Positions 1 to 5,951 of a DNA stretch of 6,137 bases are shown here, in pieces. The position numbers and the translations under genes were made by a program. Under the pieces are notes generated by a model that ran no database searches, was not told the DNA's origin, and saw only the letters and a list, made by a program, of their open reading frames with translations. Every line of letters begins with the position of its first letter. The stretch's first letter is position 1. This DNA is from Verrucomicrobiota bacterium (GTDB taxonomy: Bacteria > Verrucomicrobiota > Verrucomicrobiia > Limisphaerales > UBA1100): NCBI GenBank assembly GCA_028872645.1, contig JAPKDK010000181.1, forward strand, positions 1 through 6,137, written 5' to 3'.

Positions 1-389
1 ACCTTGGAAGGGCTGTAAGCCGAATTTTGTCTGCGCGGGTTGCCCCGCGGAGAGGATCATTTATCTGTTGCGGCCTTACCCGGGGCTTGAACCGTTTCCG
101 ATTCGGGGGCGGACCGCCCCGTGCCCTCTATTTGGCCTTGCACCCGATGGGGTTTGCCGTGCCGCCTTGCTTGCGCTTGGCGCGGTGGGCTCTTGCCCCA
201 CCTTTTCACCCTTACCCCGGCCGAAGCCGTGGCGGTTTATTTTCTGTGGCACTTTCCGTCAACCCACCCTCGCGAGTGGACTGCCCGAGTGTATCCCCGG
301 CGGAACCGGGGTTACGCGGCATCGTGTCCTGCGGTGTTCGGACTTTCCTCTCCCAATAAATTGGAAGCGATCCTCCACCCTTCCAAGGT
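1..389 (-). ncRNA. rnpB: RNase P RNA, bacterial class A
   Basis: This is the catalytic RNA of ribonuclease P, which removes 5' leaders from tRNA precursors. Reading the minus strand, the conserved blocks occur in the right order. GAGGAAAGTCCGAACACC (333-350) is the 5' strand of P4 (CR-I). ACAGAAAATAAACCGCC (231-247) follows. GGTAAGGGTGAAAAGGTGGG (197-216) is the next conserved core segment. AGATAAATGATC (54-65) comes near the 3' end, and AAAATTCGGCTTACAG (13-28) is the 3' strand of P4 (CR-V). The ends form a perfect 12-bp P1 helix (378-389 with 1-12), and a GAGGATC/GATCCTC pairing fits P2. A GCAA-capped GC hairpin precedes CR-V. The roughly 389-nt length is normal for class A. The gene lies 56 nt downstream of the zinc-ribbon gene on the same strand. 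The mature 3' end could extend a few bases beyond the window. Confidence 0.97.
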
Positions 390-395
390 GCGAAA

Positions 396-424
396 AAGAT
401 AAGCGATGAAGACGGAAATTTGAA
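396..424 (-). promoter_or_regulatory. Candidate sigma70-type promoter for rnpB
   Basis: In the gap between the zinc-ribbon stop codon and the P1 helix of rnpB, the minus strand has TTCAAA (419-424) and TATCTT (396-401) separated by 17 nt. Each matches 4 of 6 consensus bases. The -10 box ends 6 nt before the first base of P1, which is the right distance for a start at position 389. The spacing is good but the boxes are weak. Read-through from the zinc-ribbon gene promoter is an alternative. Confidence 0.35.
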
Positions 425-445
425 GGACGAATTGTTGGCCCCGCG

Positions 446-1177
446 CTACGCCCCGGCGGACTCAAGGTTCATGTCGCGCGTGTAGTAAATGATGCAGCTG
501 CAGTTGGGGCAGTAGTTTACTTCCTGGCTACTCTTGAGATTGGCGATTTCGGAGGTGGGGAGCTTCATATGGCAGCCGCCGCACGCGCCGTGCTCCACGC
601 CGACCACGATGTTGGCGCGGCCTTTTTTTAGCAAGCGATCGTAACGAGCCAGTGTGTCCTCATCAATTTGCGCGCCGGTCTCGGCGCGGAGGATTTCGGT
701 TTCGCCAATTTGCTTTTGCAGATTGGTCTCGCGCTCGTCGATTTCCGACAACGCGGTCGCCTTGTCATGGTTGGCGGCATCGAGATCGGCTTTGGTTTGC
801 TTTAGCGTTTCAGTTTGCGTGTCCATTTCCTCGAGCACCATCAGCTCGTCGGTTTCGAAATTGGAAATATTCTTTTTGCAATCCTCAATCTGCTTCACGA
901 ACGCGCGGTATTGCGTGTTGTCCTTCGTCTCCAGTTGTTGCTTGGAATAGGTGATGATCTTCGTCTGCTCACCGGCGGCCTCCATCTCAAGGGCGTTTTT
1001 CTTGACCTCCAACTGCTTGCCCGCCTGCTCCGCATTGGCCTGCGCGGCCTCGGCGGTGACGGCGCGTTCATTGACCGAGATGCGCTCAATCTCCAGCCCC
1101 ACAATCTCTGCGCGGCCTTGGACGACGGTGCGGTCGCGGTCTTGCAGCACCAAAAGTGTTTCAATAATCTCCAGCAT
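446..1177 (-). CDS. Zinc-ribbon and coiled-coil protein (COG1579/DUF164, CT398-like)
   Basis: The 243-aa protein has a long charged helical region (about residues 1-185) rich in Glu, Gln, Lys and Ala with no Pro, typical of an antiparallel coiled coil. A C-terminal C4 zinc ribbon follows, with ligands C199-G-G-C202 and C223-P-N-C226. The spacing, the LP motif after the first knuckle and the YY after the second fit the C4-type zinc-ribbon family known from chlamydial CT398 and COG1579, which is annotated as possibly nucleic-acid-binding. The biochemical role of this family is not settled. C228 is an extra cysteine two residues after C226, where an Arg is more usual. The start at ATG 1177 fits family length; only a weak GAG lies upstream. 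Placement directly upstream of rnpB suggests a possible link to RNA metabolism, which is inference only. It is divergent from guaA. Confidence 0.88.
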   Translation of the reverse strand: MLEIIETLLVLQDRDRTVVQGRAEIVGLEIERISVNERAVTAEAAQANAEQAGKQLEVKKNALEMEAAGEQTKIITYSKQQLETKDNTQYRAFVKQIEDCKKNISNFETDELMVLEEMDTQTETLKQTKADLDAANHDKATALSEIDERETNLQKQIGETEILRAETGAQIDEDTLARYDRLLKKGRANIVVGVEHGACGGCHMKLPTSEIANLKSSQEVNYCPNCSCIIYYTRDMNLESAGA

Positions 1178-1204
1178 ATTTGATTATCTCGTAAGAGGTC
1201 GCCC

Positions 1205-1233
1205 AACCTAGGGCCCGCGCGGGGGTGTGTCAA
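1205..1233 (-). promoter_or_regulatory. Candidate promoter of the zinc-ribbon gene (and possibly rnpB)
   Basis: On the minus strand a perfect -35 box TTGACA (1228-1233) is followed after exactly 17 nt by TAGGTT (1205-1210), a 3-of-6 match to the -10 consensus. This predicts a transcript start near 1198 and a 5' leader of about 20 nt before ATG 1177. The spacer contains the GC palindrome CCCGCGCGGG (1214-1223). The -35 box falls in the region that would be coding if guaA began at the upstream GTG 1225, which argues for a later guaA start. Confidence 0.45.
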
Positions 1234-1281
1234 CGGCCATCAACCGCCAAAAGTGGGAACATTTTTGGCTGGTCTTCGCGA

Positions 1282-2850
1282 ATGGAAACGGCAGTGTCCG
1301 CTTTTCCGATGCGGGAGCAAATTGTCATTCTTGATTTTGGGTCGCAATACACACAGGTGATTGCGCGGCGAATTCGCGAGGCCAAGGTATTTTCGCGAAT
1401 CCTGCCTTACCGCACGCCGGCGGCCGAGATCGCCGCGCTGAATCCCATGGGCATCATCCTTTCCGGCGGCCCGCAAAGCGTTTACAGCCGCAAAGCGCCT
1501 TTGCCCGATAAAAAGATTTTTGATCTCGGCGTGCCGATGTTGGGCATTTGTTTTGGGCTGCAGCTGATGGCCAAATATCTTGGCGGCAAAGTCGAGCGTG
1601 GCACCAAACGCGAATACGGCAAAGGCAACCTCACGGTGAAGGACAGCCACTGCGAACTCTTCGGCAAACTACCCAAGAATTTGCAGGTGTGGAATTCCCA
1701 CGGCGACAAGCTCACCAAACTGCCCACCGGTTTCAAGACCGTCGCCATTACGGAAAATTCCCCGCACGCGGCAATCGAAAACCGCCAGCGGCGTTTCTTT
1801 GGCCTGCAGTTCCATCCCGAAGTCGTCCACACGCCCAAGGGCAAAAAAGTCATCAGCAATTTTGTGCACAAAATTTGCGGGTGCGGACGCAAGTGGACAA
1901 TGCGCAGCTACATCGACCAAGCCGTCGAGGACATCCGCGAGCAAGTCGGCGGCGAGCACGTTATCCTTGGCCTCTCCGGCGGCGTGGATTCCAGTGTGGC
2001 GGCCGCGCTCATCCACCGCGCCATCGGCAATCAGCTCACCTGCATTTTTGTAAACAACGGCGTGCTGCGCGCCAACGAAGCCGAAGCGGTGCAGAAACTT
2101 TTCCGCGATAACTTTAAATGCAAATTCTTGTACGAAGACACTGCCAAACTTTTCCTGCGCAAACTCAAAGGCGTCACTGATCCCGAAACCAAACGCAAGA
2201 TCATCGGCAACACCTTCATCGACGTTTTCCAAAAAGCCACCCGCAAAGTCGGCAAAGCCAAGTTCCTCGCGCAAGGCACGCTGTACCCGGACGTCATCGA
2301 ATCCGTGCCCATCGATGGCAACCCCGCCTCGCTCATCAAGAGCCATCACAACGTGGGCGGCCTGCCGAAGAATATGAAATTCAAACTCGTCGAGCCCCTG
2401 CGCCAATTGTTCAAAGACGAAGTGCGTTTGCTCGGCCTCGAGCTTGGGTTAGCGAAAGAAGTCGTGTGGCGCCAACCCTTCCCCGGCCCGGGCCTTGCCG
2501 TACGCTTGCTCGGCGAAGTAACCGAAGAACGCCTGGCCATCCTCCGCAACGCCGATCGCATTGTGATGTCCGCCATCCGCGACGCCGGATGGTATTATAA
2601 AGTGTGGCAAAGCTTCGCCGTGCTGCTCCCCGTAAAAAGCGTGGGCGTGATGGGCGACGAACGCACCTACGAATTCACCATCGCCATCCGCGTCGTCGAT
2701 AGCCAAGACGGAATGACCGCCGACTGGGTAAAGCTCCCCGCGAAGTTGCTCGAAACCATTTCCAACCGCATCATCAACGAAGTCAACGGCGTAAACCGAG
2801 TCTGCTACGACATCACCAGCAAACCACCCGGAACAATTGAGTGGGAGTAA
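1282..2850 (+). CDS. guaA: GMP synthase (glutamine-hydrolysing)
   Basis: GuaA converts XMP, ATP and glutamine to GMP in the last step of guanine nucleotide synthesis in the cytoplasm. The 522-aa product has the full two-domain architecture. A class I glutamine amidotransferase occupies about residues 12-200, with nucleophile C90 in GICFGLQ and H178/E180 in FHPE. An ATP-pyrophosphatase domain follows with the P-loop SGGVDS (232-237) and the segments QGTLYPDVIES, KSHHNVGGLP and PFPGPG. The C-terminal dimerisation domain ends in KPPGTIEWE, close to the standard KPPATIEWE ending. Length matches the family (E. coli about 525 aa). The frame stays open upstream to GTG 1225, but those residues have no family counterpart and overlap a candidate promoter. 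ATG 1282 and ATG 1309 are both possible starts; neither has a strong Shine-Dalgarno. It converges on the kinase gene with a 22-nt gap and no visible terminator hairpin. Confidence 0.97.
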   Translation: METAVSAFPMREQIVILDFGSQYTQVIARRIREAKVFSRILPYRTPAAEIAALNPMGIILSGGPQSVYSRKAPLPDKKIFDLGVPMLGICFGLQLMAKYLGGKVERGTKREYGKGNLTVKDSHCELFGKLPKNLQVWNSHGDKLTKLPTGFKTVAITENSPHAAIENRQRRFFGLQFHPEVVHTPKGKKVISNFVHKICGCGRKWTMRSYIDQAVEDIREQVGGEHVILGLSGGVDSSVAAALIHRAIGNQLTCIFVNNGVLRANEAEAVQKLFRDNFKCKFLYEDTAKLFLRKLKGVTDPETKRKIIGNTFIDVFQKATRKVGKAKFLAQGTLYPDVIESVPIDGNPASLIKSHHNVGGLPKNMKFKLVEPLRQLFKDEVRLLGLELGLAKEVVWRQPFPGPGLAVRLLGEVTEERLAILRNADRIVMSAIRDAGWYYKVWQSFAVLLPVKSVGVMGDERTYEFTIAIRVVDSQDGMTADWVKLPAKLLETISNRIINEVNGVNRVCYDITSKPPGTIEWE

Positions 2851-2872
2851 GCGAGGCGAATCTGGTCCTTGC

Positions 2873-4867
2873 TCATTGGGCCTTTGTCATCCTTGCTTTC
2901 AACCCAAACACCACCCCTCGCTTCCCCCTGTCCCAACTATGCTGCGCGGTGGTGTAGGTTGCCTCACTTACGCCTTCGGTTTGCATTTCTATTTTTACGA
3001 AAATTTCCTTCGCGCCCAGCACTGCCTTGGGCAAATAATCGGCGAAGACAAAGCCCGTGCCCCATTGCGGTTTCGGTTGGAGTCCGTCGCGGAGCAATAC
3101 CCATTCTTTGCCGTCTTGTGAAACGGATAACGTTCCCGCGCCGCGCCCGGCACCGTTGATGTCTTTTTGACTTGTGAGATCGAAGGCCTTGAAACTTGCC
3201 CGCAAAAATACCGCCTCCGTGGGACCCTCGAATTCGAATCGATAAATCATCCACGCCGGTTCGCCGATCTCATCGGGGCCCCAATACGTTGCGGGTGGCG
3301 TTTGCCATTCGCGATACTGACGCACGTTGTGTTGTTCGTGGAGATGCGCGGCGGCGGCTTCGTCGAAGGCATCGGCGTACTCGTATTCCCAATCCCAAAT
3401 CGGAACCGCAACAGGCTCACGCGGACGCCCTTGCGCGAATAGTTTTGCTAATACGTCGCCCTCCAACGCGCGGTCGTACACGCGCACTTGTTTGAACTCA
3501 CCCTGAAATCCATCCGGCCCGCCGAAGGTCAATTCTCTGCCCAAGCTCAGCATCGGTTCGGGCTGATCCATACTCCACACGCGTTCGCCATCGAGATACG
3601 CAGTCAAATGCGTGCCCGTTCCCGCACTGAAGATAATCGCAAGATAATGCCAAGTTTCCGGTGAAACTTCAGCCGCATTATAGAGATGCCCCCCGTGCGT
3701 ACTCTGCCAATTGAACTGCAATTGTTCCCGGCGAATAATCCAACTCCAGCGTTGCTCATCCGCTTTTCTTGAGGATAGCAAACTGCGCAGCGTCATCACA
3801 TCCGGCGTGCGAAACCAAAATGCCACCGTCGCATTGTGCGGATCCAATTTAACCAATTTGTCCAGCGAAAAACTCCGCCCGCCATCCGGCATATCCGTCA
3901 CTTGCCCGCCCTCGGGCCAATGCGCCACGAGCCCCTCTTGTAAATCCACAGAGTCCCACACGCGCCCAAGCACCGTTGCCAACCCAATCACCGCCACCAC
4001 CAAAACTGCCCGCGCCCAACGCGGCCACGAGCGTTCCAAGGGCGGCAATTCCCCCGCCAACACGCCGTCCAAATCCGTCACCAATTCCGCCGCGCTGCGA
4101 TAGCGTCCCTCTTCCACGTCGCTGCACGCTTGCAACAAAATGCGATTGAACCCGCGAAACTCACTCGACGGCACGTCCAGTTCCGGGAACTCCGTGCGAT
4201 CGCGGCCCGTCGCCAGTTCGTATAAAACCTTGCCCAAACTATACACGTCCGCCGCCGCGTTGCCCGCGCCTTCGCGTGGCGCGTAGCCCCACGTGCCCAC
4301 CAGCGCCGGATCATCCGAAGAGCTCACCAGCCCAATATCCGCCAGCCGCGGCCGGCCCTCCACGTACACCACGTTAGAAGGCTTCACATCGCGATGCACC
4401 AACCCCTGCGAATGCAAAAACGCCAGCGCCGCTGCAAGCTCCTGCCCCAGTTGCGCGCACTCGCCCAGCGGCAGTTTTCCGCGCGCGTCCACTTCCTCCT
4501 GCAACGTCAGGGGCGCGTACGTCTCCGCATCAAGCTCACCCTCCGCCGGTGGCACCCGGGAATCCGCCAGCTCCATCACGCAGTAGAAAAATTCGCGGTT
4601 CTCCGAAAACCCAACCTGCAACACATCAATCAACCCCGCATGACGGCGCGATACTGGTTCGAACCGTTTCACCCCATCGAACTCCCGCTCGAACGGTTCC
4701 GCATCCGTAAACCGATCGCGCCGCACAATCTTTACCGCCCGATGTTGACCCGTCACCGACCGCGCCAGCCACACCTCACCGTGACTGCCCGCCCCCACGC
4801 ACCTCAGCAACACGTGCTCCGGCACCGTTGGCGGATTCAAATTGTCCGATTCAAAATCACTCATCAT
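2873..4867 (-). CDS. Membrane-anchored Ser/Thr protein kinase with LamG-like extracytoplasmic domain
   Basis: The 664-aa protein starts with a Hanks-type kinase domain (about residues 18-270). Visible motifs are the glycine loop GAGSHGEV (25-32), the ATP-anchoring K46 in AVKIV, the catalytic loop HRDVKPSN (158-165) with D160 and N165, the metal-binding D177 in DIG (a DFG variant), APRE (196-199) in the APE position, and DVYSLG (207-212). All residues needed for catalysis are present. A hinge insertion of about 20 residues (101-122) follows VMEL. One hydrophobic segment (about 284-300) should place the rest outside the cytoplasm. Residues about 310-480 resemble a LamG/concanavalin-like jelly roll (GLVAHW start, LTAYLDGERV, FQGEFKQVRVYDRAL). 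Residues 485-664 look beta-rich and are unassigned. The start ATGATGA overlaps the stop of the upstream 68-aa gene by 4 nt, implying translational coupling. GGAG lies 11 nt upstream. The substrate is unknown; the co-encoded sigma factor is the obvious candidate by context. Confidence 0.92.
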   Translation of the reverse strand: MMSDFESDNLNPPTVPEHVLLRCVGAGSHGEVWLARSVTGQHRAVKIVRRDRFTDAEPFEREFDGVKRFEPVSRRHAGLIDVLQVGFSENREFFYCVMELADSRVPPAEGELDAETYAPLTLQEEVDARGKLPLGECAQLGQELAAALAFLHSQGLVHRDVKPSNVVYVEGRPRLADIGLVSSSDDPALVGTWGYAPREGAGNAAADVYSLGKVLYELATGRDRTEFPELDVPSSEFRGFNRILLQACSDVEEGRYRSAAELVTDLDGVLAGELPPLERSWPRWARAVLVVAVIGLATVLGRVWDSVDLQEGLVAHWPEGGQVTDMPDGGRSFSLDKLVKLDPHNATVAFWFRTPDVMTLRSLLSSRKADEQRWSWIIRREQLQFNWQSTHGGHLYNAAEVSPETWHYLAIIFSAGTGTHLTAYLDGERVWSMDQPEPMLSLGRELTFGGPDGFQGEFKQVRVYDRALEGDVLAKLFAQGRPREPVAVPIWDWEYEYADAFDEAAAAHLHEQHNVRQYREWQTPPATYWGPDEIGEPAWMIYRFEFEGPTEAVFLRASFKAFDLTSQKDINGAGRGAGTLSVSQDGKEWVLLRDGLQPKPQWGTGFVFADYLPKAVLGAKEIFVKIEMQTEGVSEATYTTAQHSWDRGKRGVVFGLKARMTKAQ

Positions 4868-5070
4868 TTATCCAACAACTCCGAGTGATGACGCACTCGC
4901 AACTTACGCCGTAAACGGTTCCCCAGCAACCGTTCCTCACGCGCCGAAACCATCCACCGAAAACGCAGCTCCTCCCCCTGCGGACCTTCCGGCAACCACC
5001 GATCCACCCAACGCAAAATCCAACGCCGCAAACGATGCCGCCAAGAAAATTGATGCCTCCGTAAACTCAC
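4864..5070 (-). CDS. Small Arg/Trp-rich protein between sigma factor and kinase
   Basis: I do not recognise this 68-aa protein. It contains 17 Arg and 5 Trp. Residues 10-26 (from WRHRLRRWILRW onward) could form a basic amphipathic helix, followed by a Pro/Gly turn (LPEGPQGEE) and a second basic helical stretch around 42-60. There is no signal peptide, no metal-binding cysteines and no uninterrupted membrane span. The case for a real gene is its setting. It starts at GTG 5070, overlapping the sigma-factor stop in GTGA, and ends by overlapping the kinase start in ATGA. It exactly fills the space between the two genes. A strong Shine-Dalgarno GGGGAGG (5078-5084) lies 7 nt upstream of the GTG, inside the sigma-factor coding end. 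It might be an adaptor, a regulator of the sigma factor, or membrane- or nucleic-acid-associated; these are guesses from charge and context. Confidence 0.72.
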   Translation of the reverse strand: MSLRRHQFSWRHRLRRWILRWVDRWLPEGPQGEELRFRWMVSAREERLLGNRLRRKLRVRHHSELLDK

Positions 5071-5675
5071 GCCTCCCCCTCCCCTTCTTCCTCCAATTCC
5101 ATCAACGCCGCCTCATACACCATCCCCACTCGCGACTTTGCTGAATACACCTGCCCTCGCGAAACCCCCAGCGTCTCCATCACCTCCACCACCTCCCACT
5201 CCTGCACCACATAACAATAATACATTTGGTACTGCTTCATCCCCACCCGCCGCCGCACCTTTTCCAGCGCCATCAACTCTAGCCGAGCGCTCCATTCCTT
5301 TTCCCATAAAACCTCTAAATCTGATTCCGGCCCCAACTCCAACGCCAGCACCGATTCCCAATCGCGCACCCCCTGCGGACGCCTCGCCTGTTTGCGCAAC
5401 AAATCCGCCACTCGCCGTCGCACAATTGTTTTCAACCACCCCTTGAACCCCCCGCCCCGCCCGCGTTCGTACACGAACCCCTCCATCTGCTTCGAAACAC
5501 AAATCACCGTCTCCATCACCATATCCTCCGCATCCGCCTCCGAAAGCCCCGTCCGCCGCGCATAAGCAAACAGCAATTTCCAATAAGTATCATAAAAATC
5601 CTCCCAAGCCTTCCGGTTTTCCAAGTCCCGCAACCGATGCAGCAAACTACTACGAGTTAAATCCCAAGAATCCAT
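5067..5675 (-). CDS. ECF-type RNA polymerase sigma factor, kinase-associated
   Basis: The 202-aa protein has the two-domain layout of extracytoplasmic-function sigma factors, which direct RNA polymerase to specific promoters. Region 2 spans about residues 11-95, including YARRTGLSEADAEDMVMETV (core-binding and -10 helices) and FKGWLKTIVRRRVADLLRK (region 2.4 end), a form common in planctomycete and verrucomicrobial ECFs. Region 4 spans about 136-190, with a helix-turn-helix around VMETLGVSRGQVYSAKSRV for -35 recognition. The linker is short and there is no region 3. The start chosen is ATG 5675, with GAGG 10 nt upstream; the frame also allows TTG 5684, which is less likely. The acidic tail EEEGEGEA is encoded by purine-rich DNA that doubles as the ribosome binding site of the next gene. 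No anti-sigma factor is seen; control by the downstream kinase is inferred from context. Confidence 0.9.
   Translation of the reverse strand: MDSWDLTRSSLLHRLRDLENRKAWEDFYDTYWKLLFAYARRTGLSEADAEDMVMETVICVSKQMEGFVYERGRGGGFKGWLKTIVRRRVADLLRKQARRPQGVRDWESVLALELGPESDLEVLWEKEWSARLELMALEKVRRRVGMKQYQMYYCYVVQEWEVVEVMETLGVSRGQVYSAKSRVGMVYEAALMELEEEGEGEA
5078..5084 (-). promoter_or_regulatory. Shine-Dalgarno of the 68-aa gene, inside the sigma-factor coding end
   Basis: The minus strand reads GGGGAGG here, 7 nt before the GTG start at 5070. It lies within codons for the acidic C-terminal tail of the sigma factor. It decides the start of the small gene and supports its translation coupled to the sigma factor. 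A second GGAGG run (5072-5076) sits too close to the start to be the main site. Confidence 0.6.
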
Positions 5676-5951
5676 AACGTACAAACCTCATACTAATACT
5701 TCGCCCCCAAAGCAACCCATCTGACAGATTTGAGAAAGTTTTTCCCTCAACCCTCGAGCCACCGGCCCGGGCTACATTTCCTTCTGTCTCCTCAATTCTA
5801 ACTCCTCTCTCCAATTCTTTTCCGTACACGTATTTTACGTATTGGGGTAACAACCTTCGTTGCGCCATCCATTGCGGGTTCGAAATTATTGTGAGAAGTT
5901 GTACTAGCTCCCCGGCTGAATGGGCCTTCGTAAAACAGAAAGGTACCATCC
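5676..5951. other. Divergent intergenic region between sigma-factor cassette and right-edge gene
   Basis: These 276 nt separate two divergently transcribed genes and must hold both sets of control signals if each is transcribed from here. The region is more AT-rich than the flanking genes. I see a Shine-Dalgarno at each end (GAGG for the sigma factor; AAAGG at about 5939-5943 for the plus-strand gene). There is an imperfect dyad TTGAG...CTCAA (5730-5750), a direct repeat of ACGTATT and a repeated CAATTCT (5793-5799 and 5812-5818). No convincing sigma70 -35/-10 pair stands out for either gene, which would be compatible with use of an alternative sigma factor. Reading frames across this stretch lack supporting starts and look spurious. 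Confidence 0.5.
5828..5843 (+). repeat. Short tandem ACGTATT repeat in the divergent region
   Basis: ACGTATT occurs twice with a 2-nt TT spacer (5828-5834 and 5837-5843), giving a 9-nt period. The second copy contains the palindrome TACGTA (5836-5841). It lies about 110 nt upstream of the plus-strand start and about 150 nt upstream of the sigma-factor start. It could be a binding site for a regulator, or chance in an AT-rich stretch. Confidence 0.3.

Noticed and set aside
27..465. Several overlapping reading frames of 68-113 codons on both strands over the rnpB region
   Set aside because: They lie on a clear RNase P RNA gene with all conserved blocks and a closing P1 helix; the frames reflect GC-rich structured RNA, not protein.
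1214..1223. GC palindrome CCCGCGCGGG as an operator
   Set aside because: It is short and simple in a GC-rich stretch within a promoter spacer; nothing else supports regulator binding.
1225..1281. N-terminal extension of GuaA from GTG 1225
   Set aside because: No homology to known GuaA N termini, no clear ribosome binding site, and it overlaps the candidate divergent promoter.
1669..2406. Long minus-strand frame of 245 codons inside guaA
   Set aside because: guaA is intact with all family motifs on the plus strand; the antisense frame is a codon-bias shadow with no recognisable domain.
2851..2872. Possible shared terminator between convergent guaA and kinase genes
   Set aside because: The 22-nt gap contains no stem-loop with a U-tract on either strand.
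5113..5583. Minus-strand frame of 156 codons, very Gly/Ala-rich, inside the sigma-factor gene
   Set aside because: It is an out-of-frame shadow of the sigma factor, low in complexity, without family features.
5650..5949. Minus-strand frame of 99 codons across the divergent intergenic region
   Set aside because: It overlaps the sigma-factor start in another frame, shows no domain, and has no supported ribosome binding site; the region is better explained as regulatory.
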